Positions 26,656-35,714 of a stretch of 64,000 nucleotides of DNA are shown piece after piece. This DNA comes from Gehongia tenuis (GTDB lineage Bacteria > Bacillota > Clostridia > Christensenellales > NSJ-53): positions 1-64,000 of the forward strand of contig NZ_JACRSR010000002.1 in the NCBI RefSeq assembly GCF_014384795.1, written 5' to 3'. The number at the start of each line of letters is the position of its first letter. Position 1 is the stretch's first letter. A model generated the notes under the pieces. The model was not told the origin of the DNA, did not search any database, and worked only from the letters and a program-made list of their open reading frames with translations. The position numbers and the translations under genes were made by a program.

Positions 26656-27310
26656 ATTTAAATTGTATCCAGGGCTCCGTTTTTGGCGGCGGGGCCCTGA
26701 AGGTCATGGACTCCCTGCGGGTGGGATGGGTGAGGCGAAGCTCGGCGCCCCACAGGGCCAGCTGCTGCCCCGGCCGCCCCCGGCCGTAGCGCTGATCCCC
26801 GAATAGGGGAAAGCCGGCGTTTGCCATCTGCACCCGGATCTGATGGGGACGGCCGGTGCTGAGCTCCACCCGGACCAGGGAAAGGCCGCCCCGCCTTTCC
26901 ACCGTCTCGTAGCAAAGCTGGGCCCACTTGGCGCCCGCCGTCCCCGCTTGCACCACCGTCACCCGGTTTTTCCCGCCGTCCTTGCACAGGTAGTCCGTAA
27001 GCGTACCCGCTCCGGCGTCCCCCTCCACCGCCGCAAGGTAGCTTCTGCCCGCCTCGTGGCTTTGGAACTGGACGGACAGCCGCGCCGCCGCCTTGGAGGT
27101 CTTGGCAAAGACCATCAGGCCCCCGGCCGGCCGGTCCAGCCTATGGACAAGTCCCGCATAGACCGCGCCGGGTTTTTGGTACCTTTCCTTGATGTAAGCC
27201 TTTACAAGACTTAGCATATCCATGTCCCCGGAGCTGTCCGCCTGGGCGGGCACGTTCACGGGCTTGACCACAACCAGCAGATGGTTGTCCTCGTGGATGA
27301 CCTCAAGCAT
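26645..27310 (-). CDS. RluA-family pseudouridine synthase (short form)
   Basis: A 221-residue RluA-type synthase without an S4 domain. VHRLDRPAGGLMVFAKTSKAA near 56 carries the catalytic Asp. STGRPHQIRVQMANAGFPLFGDQRYG near 150 is the second motif. It is similar to the RluC/YlyB-like small enzymes; target uridine unknown. Its first codons overlap the end of the upstream methyltransferase by eight bases, so it is the last gene of an ileS-methyltransferase-rluA transcript of RNA-modifying functions. Confidence 0.9.
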   Translation of the reverse strand: MLEVIHEDNHLLVVVKPVNVPAQADSSGDMDMLSLVKAYIKERYQKPGAVYAGLVHRLDRPAGGLMVFAKTSKAAARLSVQFQSHEAGRSYLAAVEGDAGAGTLTDYLCKDGGKNRVTVVQAGTAGAKWAQLCYETVERRGGLSLVRVELSTGRPHQIRVQMANAGFPLFGDQRYGRGRPGQQLALWGAELRLTHPTRRESMTFRAPPPKTEPWIQFKWKG

Positions 27311-28160
27311 GGGTCCAACGGGCGGTGACTCCGCAGGGCAGCACCAGGTTCCGGCTGGAAAGGGGCAAGCCGATCTCGTCCGCCGCAGCCCGGCCGCCGA
27401 AGCGCTCCCCCACCGTCACCTTCAAGAGGTTGACCAGCACCGTGGGCGACAGTCCGGTGGTGTAGCCGTTGATGACGACGAAGAGGGGATCCTCCAAAAT
27501 CTCGGTGCAGGAGGCCAAAAGCCCATACAGCTCATCCTCGATGCGCCACACCTCGCCGGAGGGACCCCGGCCGTAGGTGGGCGGGTCCATCACGATCCCC
27601 CGATACTTGCGGCCCCGGCGGATCTCCCGGGCCACGAACTTCTTGGCGTCGTCCACCAAAAAGCGCACCGGACGCTGGGCCAGTCCGGACAGCGCCAGGT
27701 TCTCCTTGGCCGCACCCACGATGCCCTTGGCCGCATCCACATGGACCACCCGTGCGCCCGCCGCCGCCAGCGCCGCGGTGGCGCCCCCGGTGTAGGCAAA
27801 AAGGTTGAGCACCTCCGGCTCCCGCTCCCCCGCGATCCGCTCCATCATGAAGGCCCAGTTGACCGCCTGCTCCGGAAAGAGTCCGGTGTGCTTGAAACCC
27901 ATGGGCTTCACCCGGAAGCGAAGCTCCCGCCAGCCCACCTGCCAGCTTTCCGGCAGCCTGCCCGGAAAGCTCCAGGAACCGCCTCCGGTGCTGCTGCGGT
28001 GGTAGACCGCTGCGGCCCGGTCCCAATCCGCCGCGCCGCTCTTTGGCCAGGCCGCCTGGGGATCGGGGCGGCGAAGAACGTACTTCCCCCACCGCTCCAG
28101 CTTCTCCCCGCCGCCGGCGTCCAACAGCTCATAATCCTGCCAATCCCGGGCAATCTCCAA
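27303..28160 (-). CDS. Class I SAM-dependent rRNA methyltransferase (COG1092-like)
   Basis: A 285-residue methyltransferase. SAM motif I is VLNLFAYTGGATAALAAAGA near 117. The substrate motif is VMDPPTYGRG near 190, and an acidic HVDAAKGIV strand lies near 139. It resembles the catalytic part of the RlmI/RlmK-like family but lacks their N-terminal PUA domain. It probably methylates rRNA; the base is unknown. It lies 12 bases after ileS and overlaps the next pseudouridine synthase, so it is part of a translation operon. Confidence 0.88.
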   Translation of the reverse strand: MEIARDWQDYELLDAGGGEKLERWGKYVLRRPDPQAAWPKSGAADWDRAAAVYHRSSTGGGSWSFPGRLPESWQVGWRELRFRVKPMGFKHTGLFPEQAVNWAFMMERIAGEREPEVLNLFAYTGGATAALAAAGARVVHVDAAKGIVGAAKENLALSGLAQRPVRFLVDDAKKFVAREIRRGRKYRGIVMDPPTYGRGPSGEVWRIEDELYGLLASCTEILEDPLFVVINGYTTGLSPTVLVNLLKVTVGERFGGRAAADEIGLPLSSRNLVLPCGVTARWTHA

Positions 28161-28172
28161 AGGATGACCTCC

Positions 28173-31100
28173 TTAAACCTTCTTGATCCAAAGGGTAAGC
28201 TCGTGTCCGTTGATATCCCACGCTTTCTCGAAGCCCTCCCGAAGGGCGGGCTCCACGCTCTCGCACAGGATCTCGCCTCGGACCATGGCCTCCCGCTCCT
28301 TGAGCACCCGGGCCAGCTCCCCGTCGGTCTCGTAGCCCATCACGATACGGTCGGTCACTTCAAATCCCGCCTGCTTACGCTGGGTCTGCACCTTGGAAAT
28401 GACCTCCCGAACCAGGCCCTCCTCCATCAGCTCGTCAGTGAGGTTGGTGTCCAGCACCACCGTCATGCCCCGATCCTGCTGGGAGATGAAGCCCGCCCTC
28501 GGCATGCTCTCGATGAGGAGGTCCTCCTTCGTCAGCTCCACCGCCGTGTCCTCCACGGTGAGGGCAAGCCTTCCCGTCTTCTCCAGCTCCACCATGGCCT
28601 TTACGCCGTCCAGCTCCTTCAGCTTCTGGGAGATCCTTCCCACCAGCTTGCCGTAGCGCGGTCCCACCGTGCGCAGCTGGGGCTTGAAGGCATAATCGGT
28701 GAAGGCTGCGGCGCTTTGGATGTAGTCCACCTTCTTCACGTTGAGCTCCTCGGCAATCAGCCGGGTGAACTCCTCGTCCACCGCCGCGCCCTCGATGTAG
28801 GCCGTCGCCAGGGGCTGACGGTTCTTCACGTTTCCGGCGCTGCGGGCCGCACGGCCCAGCACCACGGCCTTCAGCACCGTGTCCATGGCCTCTTCTAGCT
28901 CCCTATCCGCCAGGGCGGGATCGGCCTTGGGGAAGTCGCACAGGTGCACGCTCACCGGAGCCTCCGGGTCCATCTTCCGCACCAGATTCTGGTAGATGGT
29001 CTCCGCCATGAAGGGCACGAAGGGCGCAATCAGCTTGGAGAGGGTGACCAGAACTTCCTGCAGCGTCATGAAGGCATTCAGCTTATCCTCGGTCATGCCG
29101 TGGCCCCAGTAACGCTCCCTTCCCCGCCTGACGTACCAGTTGGACAGCTCATCCACGAACTCGCCGATGGCCCGGGCGGGCTCGGTGATGCGGTAATGCT
29201 CAAGATCGTCGTCCACCCTGGCGATGAGGGTGCTCAGTCTGGAGAGCACCCAGCGGTCCATGACCCCAAGATTCTCCGGCGTCCAGTCGAGGTAGTCCTT
29301 GGGGTTGAAACCGTCGATGTTGGCGTAGAGCACATAGAAGGCGTAGGTGTTCCACAGGGTGCCCATGAATTTACGCTGGGCTTCGGAGACCGCCTCGGGA
29401 TAGAAGCGGCTGGGCAGCCAGGGCGCTGAGGAGGTGTAGAAGTACCACCTCACCGCATCCGCGCCCTGCTTATCCAGGACGGTGAAGGGATCGATGACGT
29501 TGCCGATGTGCTTGGACATCTTGCGGCCGTCCTTGTCGTTCACGTGTCCCAGAACGATGCAGTTTTTGAAGGCCGGCTCATCGAAGATGAGAGTGGAGAT
29601 GGCCAGCAGCGTATAGAACCATCCCCGGGTCTGATCGATGGCCTCGGAGATGTAATCGGCGGGATAGTTTTCCTTGAAGATCTCCTGATTCTCAAAGGGG
29701 TAGTGCCACTGGGCGAAGGGCATGGAGCCCGAATCGTACCAGCAGTCGATGACCTCCGGAACCCTTTTCACGTGCCTGCCGCACTTCTCGCACACGATCT
29801 CCACCCCGTCGATGTAGGGCTTGTGCAGCTCGATGTTCTCGGGCACGTTGATGCCCTTCTCGTAGAGCTCCTTGCGACTTCCGATCACCGTCACATGGCC
29901 GCATTCGCACTCCCACACCGGCAGGGGGGTTCCCCAATACCGTTCCCGGGACAGGCCCCAGTCGATGACGTTCTCCAGGAAGTTGCCCATCCGGCCGTCC
30001 TTGATGTTCTCCGGGATCCAGTTGATCTTCCGGTTGTTGGCCAAAAGCTTGTCCTTCACTTCCGTCATGCGGATGAACCAGGTGCTTCTCGCGTAATACA
30101 GCAGCGGCGTATCGCACCGCCAGCAGAAGGGGTAGCTGTGCTCGTAGGGCACGCTGACAAAAAGCAGGCCCCGCCCGTCCAGATCCTCCAGGATCTTGGC
30201 ATCGGCCTCCTTGACGAACATGCCGGCAAACTCGCCGGCTTCCTTGACAAAACATCCTTGGGCATCCACCAGCTGCAGGAAGGGCAGATCGTAGCGCCGT
30301 CCCACCTGAGCGTCGTCCTCGCCGAAAGCGGGAGCGATATGCACGATGCCGCTGCCGTCGGTAAGGGTTACATAATCCGCTTCCACCACGTAGTAGGCCT
30401 TCTTCCTCGGCTCCACGAAGCTGTAGAGCGGTTCGTATTCCATGCCCACCATATCCTGGCCCTTGCAGGTTGACAGAATCTCATAGTCTTCCTTGAGGAC
30501 GCTCGGTGCCAAAGCAGCAGCCAGAATCAACTTTTCACCCTTGTAGGATACGGTTACATAATCCTCCTTTTTGTTGACGCACAGCGCCACGTTGGAGGGG
30601 AGCGTCCAGGGGGTCGTGGTCCAAGCGAGCAGGTAGGTGTTCTCCTCGCCCTTCACCTTGAAGCGAACAAAGCAGGAGGGATCGGTGACGTCCTTGTAAC
30701 CCTGGGCCACCTCGTGGGAGGAGAGGGCCGTTCCGCAGCGGGGGCAGTAGGGAACCACCTTGTGCCCGTGGTACAAAAGACCCTTCTCGTGGACCTTTTT
30801 GAGGGACCACCACACCGATTCGATGTAGTTGTTGTCGTAGGTGATGTAGGGATGCTCCATATCCGCCCAATAGCCCAATGTCTCGGACATGCGCTCCCAT
30901 TCGCTCTTGTATTTCCAGACGCTTTCCTTGCACTTTTCGATGAAGGGTTCGATCCCGTAGGACTCGATCTGGGGCTTGCCGTCAAGGCCCAGCATCTTTT
31001 CCACCTCGAGCTCCACCGGCAGGCCATGGGTATCCCAGCCCGCCTTGCGCAGCACATGGTAGCCCTTCATGGTTTTGTAGCGTGGGATGATATCCTTCAT

Positions 31101-31298
31101 CACCCGGGTGATAATATGCCCGACGTGAGGCTTGCCGTTGGCCGTGGGGGGGCCGTCAAAGAAGGTAAAGGAAGGGCCGCCCTCCCGGTTTTCAATGCTC
31201 TTTTGAAACACATCGTTTTTCTTCCAGAAGTCCAGGACTTCCTTTTCCCGCTCCACAAAGTTGAGCTGTGTGGAAACTTTGTCGTACATGAATTGCAA
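28173..31298 (-). CDS. ileS: Isoleucyl-tRNA synthetase, long type II form
   Basis: A 1041-residue class-I synthetase charging tRNA-Ile. HVGHI (HIGH motif) is near residue 57 and KMSKHIGN (KMSKS) near 590. The editing domain (CP1) is present, with WTTTPWTLPSNVALCV near 226. Cys pairs in WECECGH and CEKCGRH suggest zinc binding. A long C-terminal region follows the anticodon-binding domain and corresponds to DUF5915. This layout is the eukaryote-like type II IleRS, the kind associated with natural mupirocin tolerance. It is behind a T-box leader, so charged tRNA-Ile level controls it. Confidence 0.96.
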   Translation of the reverse strand: MQFMYDKVSTQLNFVEREKEVLDFWKKNDVFQKSIENREGGPSFTFFDGPPTANGKPHVGHIITRVMKDIIPRYKTMKGYHVLRKAGWDTHGLPVELEVEKMLGLDGKPQIESYGIEPFIEKCKESVWKYKSEWERMSETLGYWADMEHPYITYDNNYIESVWWSLKKVHEKGLLYHGHKVVPYCPRCGTALSSHEVAQGYKDVTDPSCFVRFKVKGEENTYLLAWTTTPWTLPSNVALCVNKKEDYVTVSYKGEKLILAAALAPSVLKEDYEILSTCKGQDMVGMEYEPLYSFVEPRKKAYYVVEADYVTLTDGSGIVHIAPAFGEDDAQVGRRYDLPFLQLVDAQGCFVKEAGEFAGMFVKEADAKILEDLDGRGLLFVSVPYEHSYPFCWRCDTPLLYYARSTWFIRMTEVKDKLLANNRKINWIPENIKDGRMGNFLENVIDWGLSRERYWGTPLPVWECECGHVTVIGSRKELYEKGINVPENIELHKPYIDGVEIVCEKCGRHVKRVPEVIDCWYDSGSMPFAQWHYPFENQEIFKENYPADYISEAIDQTRGWFYTLLAISTLIFDEPAFKNCIVLGHVNDKDGRKMSKHIGNVIDPFTVLDKQGADAVRWYFYTSSAPWLPSRFYPEAVSEAQRKFMGTLWNTYAFYVLYANIDGFNPKDYLDWTPENLGVMDRWVLSRLSTLIARVDDDLEHYRITEPARAIGEFVDELSNWYVRRGRERYWGHGMTEDKLNAFMTLQEVLVTLSKLIAPFVPFMAETIYQNLVRKMDPEAPVSVHLCDFPKADPALADRELEEAMDTVLKAVVLGRAARSAGNVKNRQPLATAYIEGAAVDEEFTRLIAEELNVKKVDYIQSAAAFTDYAFKPQLRTVGPRYGKLVGRISQKLKELDGVKAMVELEKTGRLALTVEDTAVELTKEDLLIESMPRAGFISQQDRGMTVVLDTNLTDELMEEGLVREVISKVQTQRKQAGFEVTDRIVMGYETDGELARVLKEREAMVRGEILCESVEPALREGFEKAWDINGHELTLWIKKV

Positions 31299-31540
31299 CT
31301 CCTTTTCAAGAAATCAAAAGGCCCTCCGTCCCCCAAAGGACGGAAGGCCGAACTTCCGCGGTACCACCTTTATTCGCACAAGGGCGTGCGCAGCTTGACA
31401 GGGCATAACGGTCCCGCCGTCCGCCCCTCCTCGAGGCGGCCGCTCCCGGGTGATCCGAATCCTGGCCGTGCACCGGGCTTACACCTGACCCCGTTCGCTG
31501 TTGCCCCGCACAGAATTCCGTCCCGCTCATCACGTTTATC
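31299..31540 (-). promoter_or_regulatory. T-box riboswitch of ileS
   Basis: The minus-strand leader contains the conserved T-box sequence AAAGGTGGTACCGCGG (about 31356-31372). Its TGGT bulge can pair with the ACCA end of uncharged tRNA. A terminator hairpin ends in TTTT (31316-31349). Further upstream lies a stem I region with a GATGAGCGGGA stretch. Uncharged tRNA-Ile would stabilise the antiterminator and allow ileS expression. ATC at the stem-I base or a nearby ATT could be the specifier codon; I could not decide between them. Confidence 0.9.
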
Positions 31541-31543
31541 CTT

Positions 31544-31572
31544 ATTATAGGGAAAGGCCCCCCTTTTGTAAA
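31544..31572 (-). promoter_or_regulatory. Promoter of the T-box/ileS transcript
   Basis: Minus strand TTTACA (31567-31572), 17-base spacer, TATAAT (31544-31549). Confidence 0.8.
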
Positions 31573-31578
31573 GGGTTT

Positions 31579-32898
31579 TTAGGCGCCGGTCACATGAAGG
31601 CTTTCCACCCACAGCGAGGGGCTGCCAAAGGAGGCTCCGCCCGTGTCAAAGCGCAGATCCCGGCCCACGCCCGCAACCCGCTTCATCAGCTCATAGAAGT
31701 TGCCCGCCACGGTCACCTGGTTCACCGGATGATCGATCCCGCCGTTTTTAATCCAAAAGCCCTTTGCCAGAAGGGAGAAATCGCCGGAGATGGCGTTCGC
31801 CCCGGCGTGATGGCCCATCATCTCGGTCACGAAAAGTCCTTCGTGGATCCCGCCGTAGATCCCTTCCCGGGTGAGCTCCCCCGGCGCCAGGTACAGGTTG
31901 AAGGGGGAGATGCCCACCTTGGCCGAGCCCGCCGAGCGGCTGGCGTTGCCGGTGCTGACCACCCCGTCCTTCTTGGCGGTGACCAGGTTGTGGAGGAAGG
32001 TGGTGAAAACGCCCCGGTCCACCACCGTCTTTTTCGCCGTGGGCACGCCCTCCCCGTCGAAGGGCGCGTTGCCCAGGCCCCCGGGCAGGAAGGGATCGTC
32101 CACCAGCGTCACCAGAGGACTTGCCATCCGCTCCCCCAGGCGGCCTTTCAAAAGGGAGAGGCCCTTTTGCGCCGCCTGCGCTGAGAAGACGCCCCAGAAG
32201 GTCTGCATCAGCCCCACCATGGCCAGGTTTGAAAAGCCCACCGGCCAGCTTCCGGTGGCGCAGGGCCGGGCGCCCCGCTTATCCAGTGTGTCCTGGACAG
32301 CCTGCCGGACCAGCGTCTCCACGGAGAAGTCGTCAAAGCTCTCCCCCTCCCAGCTCTCGCCGCCGCTGACCGTCTCGCCGCCCCCATCGTCCAGGGCGCC
32401 CACGTAGGCGTAGCCCACATGGCTTTGATAGCTCTCGTCAAGGCCCAGGGTGTTCACCAGTCTCACTCCGCCCTCGCCGCTGCCCACTACGGCCGATTCG
32501 GCCTTGAGTCCCGCCGCGCTCACGCCCTGCTCCAGCGCCAGCGCATCGGCGATGGACTGCTCCGCCGTGGTCCCGATATCCTTTTGCCTGGGCACCGCCG
32601 GATAATCCTCCTCCGGCCTCCACAAAAATTCCGGGTCCGCTCCGCTGAAGAGCCCGGCGCCCGCCTTGGCCGAGCAGATCAAAAATTCCAGACCCTCCTC
32701 GTCCATCCGTTCGGTGTAGGCGTAGCCCATCCTGCCCCCGTACAGGCCCCGAAAGCCCAGTCCCTCCGTCAGGCTGAAGGCGTACTCGTCCACCTCGCCG
32801 CCAAAGACCTTCACCCGGCGCTGCTCGCCCCGCTCCAGCAGGGCTTCCGCCTCGGTGAACCCGGCCTTTTTCGCCCGTTCCAACAATCGATCAATCAT
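31579..32898 (-). CDS. TldD/PmbA family protein, TldE-like subunit
   Basis: A 439-residue TldE/PmbA-type protein. It lacks the zinc-binding HExxxH motif, as TldE subunits do, and pairs with the TldD-like neighbour. In E. coli the TldD-TldE metalloprotease trims modified peptides such as microcin B17 and degrades unfolded CcdA. Visible family features are ETLVRQAVQDTLDKRGARP near 215 and the C-terminal GGIDHPVNQVTVAGNFYELMKRVAGVG. Start 32898 follows AAGGAGGAAGAGC. It is 11 bases after tldD in the same transcript. Confidence 0.9.
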   Translation of the reverse strand: MIDRLLERAKKAGFTEAEALLERGEQRRVKVFGGEVDEYAFSLTEGLGFRGLYGGRMGYAYTERMDEEGLEFLICSAKAGAGLFSGADPEFLWRPEEDYPAVPRQKDIGTTAEQSIADALALEQGVSAAGLKAESAVVGSGEGGVRLVNTLGLDESYQSHVGYAYVGALDDGGGETVSGGESWEGESFDDFSVETLVRQAVQDTLDKRGARPCATGSWPVGFSNLAMVGLMQTFWGVFSAQAAQKGLSLLKGRLGERMASPLVTLVDDPFLPGGLGNAPFDGEGVPTAKKTVVDRGVFTTFLHNLVTAKKDGVVSTGNASRSAGSAKVGISPFNLYLAPGELTREGIYGGIHEGLFVTEMMGHHAGANAISGDFSLLAKGFWIKNGGIDHPVNQVTVAGNFYELMKRVAGVGRDLRFDTGGASFGSPSLWVESLHVTGA

Positions 32899-32909
32899 GC
32901 TCTTCCTCC

Positions 32910-34289
32910 TTACCTTCCGCCCACGGCGATGCGGCTCACCCGAATGGTGGGCTGCCCCACGTTGACGGGGATGGATCCGGAGAAGGATCCGCACATGCCC
33001 TGGCCCAGGGACACCTTCTTGCCCACGCTGTCGATACAAAAGAGGATCTCCTGCCCCTTGCCGATGAGGGTCGCGCCCCTGACCGGCATCACGATCCTGC
33101 CGTCCTTCACCCACCAGCCCTCGTTGACGGCGAAGTTGAATTCGCCGGTGGCCGGGTTGACCGAGCCGCCGCCCATCTTCTTGGCGACAAGGCCCTCGCC
33201 CAGGGTGCGGATCATCTCCTCCTCATCGTCCGGGCCCGCCTCGATGAAGGTATTGGTCATCCGGGAGGTGGGCGCATAGCGGTAGGACTGGCGTCTGCCG
33301 TTGCCCGTTCTGGGATGGTCCATCCTGCGTGCGCCCATGCGGTCCACCATGTAGCTTTTCAGCACACCCTCTTCAATCAGAAGGTTGCGCTGCGTGCGGA
33401 ATCCCTCGTCGTCCACGCCAAGGGAACCCCAGCCCCAGGGGATGACGCCATCGTCCACGGCGGTCACCTTGGGGGAGGCGATGGCCTCGCCCAGCTTATT
33501 CGAAAAAACCGATATGCCCTTGCTGACAAAGCTGGACTCAAGGGCGTGGCCGCAGGCCTCGTGGAAGATCACCCCGCCAAAGCCGCCGTAGATGACCACC
33601 GGAAAGATTCCTTTGGGACAGGATTCGGCCTTCAGCATGGTGTCCGCCGTCTTCGCCGCCTGCCGGCCCACGCTCCGAGGGTCCACCACCTTCTCGAAGA
33701 ACTCGTAGCCGCTGGCTGCGCCCGGTCCCTCGTGGCCGGTCTGATTCTCCCCGCTGCCGCCCGCCGTGGCCACCACGGAAAGGCGCACCCGCGTGCGCTG
33801 GTCGCTCACGTCCAGTCCCTCGCTGTTCAGGATGCGCACCCTCTGGGTCACATCCGCCAGCGTCACATTCACCTGGGTGATGCTCTCCCTTCCCCGCGCC
33901 CCGGCGTCCGCTTGGCGCACGATCTCCGTCTTGCGGACGAGCTCCACATCGGCCGGTGGGATCTCTATCACGGGCCGAATGCGCTTTGCCGGGTTCAGCA
34001 CCACGTCTTCTGTCTCCATCGGAGCAGCCTTGAGGGCGGCAAGGGCGTTCACGGCCAGCGCTTCCAGCCCCTGCCCGCCAAGATCATTCCCGTACGTGTA
34101 CACACTTTTCAGGCCCCGCATGACCCTCAGTCCCACGCCCAGCTCCAGTGCCGAGGTGGCCGCCTCGATCTCCCCGGAAAGCATGCCGATCACGCCCTCC
34201 CGCCGTTCCTCGAAAAACAGCTCCGCAAAATCTGCGCCGCCCTTCAGGCACTTCGTCAAAATGGCGCTCGCCACGCTTCGATCAATCAT
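32910..34289 (-). CDS. tldD: TldD-like metalloprotease subunit
   Basis: A 459-residue TldD homologue. The zinc motif is HEACGH near residue 244, with the family stretch GFGGVIFHEACGHALESSFV. The C-terminal GMCGSFSGSIPVNVGQPTIRVSRIAVGG is the usual TldD end. It works as a heterodimer with the adjacent TldE-like protein to cut modified or unfolded peptides. Start 34289 lies eight bases inside the end of rarA and has AAGGAAGAACGGG upstream. No ribosomally made modified peptide precursor is seen nearby. Confidence 0.92.
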   Translation of the reverse strand: MIDRSVASAILTKCLKGGADFAELFFEERREGVIGMLSGEIEAATSALELGVGLRVMRGLKSVYTYGNDLGGQGLEALAVNALAALKAAPMETEDVVLNPAKRIRPVIEIPPADVELVRKTEIVRQADAGARGRESITQVNVTLADVTQRVRILNSEGLDVSDQRTRVRLSVVATAGGSGENQTGHEGPGAASGYEFFEKVVDPRSVGRQAAKTADTMLKAESCPKGIFPVVIYGGFGGVIFHEACGHALESSFVSKGISVFSNKLGEAIASPKVTAVDDGVIPWGWGSLGVDDEGFRTQRNLLIEEGVLKSYMVDRMGARRMDHPRTGNGRRQSYRYAPTSRMTNTFIEAGPDDEEEMIRTLGEGLVAKKMGGGSVNPATGEFNFAVNEGWWVKDGRIVMPVRGATLIGKGQEILFCIDSVGKKVSLGQGMCGSFSGSIPVNVGQPTIRVSRIAVGGR

Positions 34290-35616
34290 CCCGTTCTTCC
34301 TTTCCTTCCTCATCAAAGGGCGGCTGCCTGCGTTCCTTCCGCAGCTCCAAAAACCGCCGTTCATAGCCGATCTCGGGAATGAAGTACTCCTCATGCTCCA
34401 CCGATTTCGGCCGGTATTCCTGCTTTAGATAGTGCCCCGGATACTCGTGGGGGTAGCGGTAGCCCTTGCCGCTGCCAAGGCGCTGATGCCCGGCATAGCT
34501 GGTGTCCCGAAGATGGACGGGTACCGGGTCCAGCGGGTACTTCCCGGCATCGGCCATGGCCCGGTCGATGGCCATCACCACGGCGTTGGACTTGGGCGAT
34601 TCGCAGATAAAAAGGATGGCCTGGGTCATGGCGAGCCGGGCTTCCGGCATACCGATGAGCTCCAGCGCCTGGGCTGCCGCCACCGCCTGGGTGAGAGCCG
34701 AGGGGTTGGCAAGGCCCACATCCTCCGAGGCATGGGCGATAATGCGCCGGGCCAGGATGCGAGGATCGATCCCCGCCGAGATGAGCCGGGCGAACCAGGC
34801 CAGTGCGGCGGTGGAATCGCTGCCCCGAAGGCTCTTGCAGAAGGCGGAGAGCATATCATACATCATGGATTCGTCTATGGAGAGCACCCGCCGCTGGATG
34901 GACTCCGCCGCGATCTCCCGCGTGATGTGAATCCGCCCGTCCTCCCCGGCCGGAGTGGTCAAAACTGCAAGTTCGATGGCATTGAGGGCGCTTCTGACGT
35001 CCCCCGAGGCCACGTCGGCGATGTGGTTTAAGGCCTCCTCGTCCGCTGCCACCGCCAGCTTGCCAAAACCCCGTTCGGGATCGGTGATGGCCCGCTTCAT
35101 GGCCGTTTTGATATCCCCCGCGGTCAGTGCCCGGAACTCAAACAGCCGGCAGCGGGAGACAATGGCCGGGGTCATGGCCACCATGGGGTTTTCCGTGGTG
35201 GAACCGATAAAGCGGATGATCCCCTTCTCCATGGCGGGCAGGATGGAATCGCTTTGAGCCTTGCTCCATCGATGGCACTCGTCAAGGAGCAGATAGGTGG
35301 ACTGGCCGTAGAGCCGCAGCCGTTCCTCCGCCTCCTCGATGATGGCCCGAACGTCCTTGACGCCCGCCGTCACCGCATTCAACTTGGCAAAAGCCGACTG
35401 AGTGGTCGCGGCGATGATGGCGGCAAGGGTGGTCTTGCCCGTCCCCGGCGGCCCAAAAAAGATGCTGGAGGTGAGCCGGTCCGCCTCGATGGCCCGTCTC
35501 AAAAGCCTGCCCGGCCCCACGATATGCTCCTGCCCCAGAAATTCCTCCAGGGCGGCGGGGCGCATCCGGTCAGCCAGGGGCGCCTTGTTTTGCATGCGCT
35601 GTGAAAAAAGATCCAT
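34282..35616 (-). CDS. rarA: Replication-associated recombination protein A (RarA/MgsA) ATPase
   Basis: A 444-residue clamp-loader-like AAA+ ATPase acting at stalled replication forks. Walker A is GPPGTGKTT near 55 and Walker B is LLLDECHRW near 108. Sensor 1 is GSTTEN near 137, and the C-terminal tetramerisation region includes GKGYRYPHEYPGHY. The family's usual DEIHRF is DECHRW here, a minor difference. It overlaps tldD, so it is translationally coupled to tldD-tldE; there is no known functional link. Confidence 0.93.
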   Translation of the reverse strand: MDLFSQRMQNKAPLADRMRPAALEEFLGQEHIVGPGRLLRRAIEADRLTSSIFFGPPGTGKTTLAAIIAATTQSAFAKLNAVTAGVKDVRAIIEEAEERLRLYGQSTYLLLDECHRWSKAQSDSILPAMEKGIIRFIGSTTENPMVAMTPAIVSRCRLFEFRALTAGDIKTAMKRAITDPERGFGKLAVAADEEALNHIADVASGDVRSALNAIELAVLTTPAGEDGRIHITREIAAESIQRRVLSIDESMMYDMLSAFCKSLRGSDSTAALAWFARLISAGIDPRILARRIIAHASEDVGLANPSALTQAVAAAQALELIGMPEARLAMTQAILFICESPKSNAVVMAIDRAMADAGKYPLDPVPVHLRDTSYAGHQRLGSGKGYRYPHEYPGHYLKQEYRPKSVEHEEYFIPEIGYERRFLELRKERRQPPFDEEGKEERDD

Positions 35617-35714
35617 AATGTGTCCTCCTGCTCCCTAGTATAGGACAAATCTTCCAAAAACAAAAGCCCGAAGGCCCTTCCTTTGCTATAATGAAGGAAG
35701 AACGGAGGGATCGT

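Noticed and set aside
27222-28898. 558-residue plus-strand open frame across the methyltransferase and ileS end
   Set aside because: Antisense shadow of two well-supported genes.
31579-34289. A peptide maturation (RiPP) cluster around tldD/tldE
   Set aside because: No precursor peptide, radical SAM enzyme or exporter is beside the pair; the neighbours are rarA and ileS.
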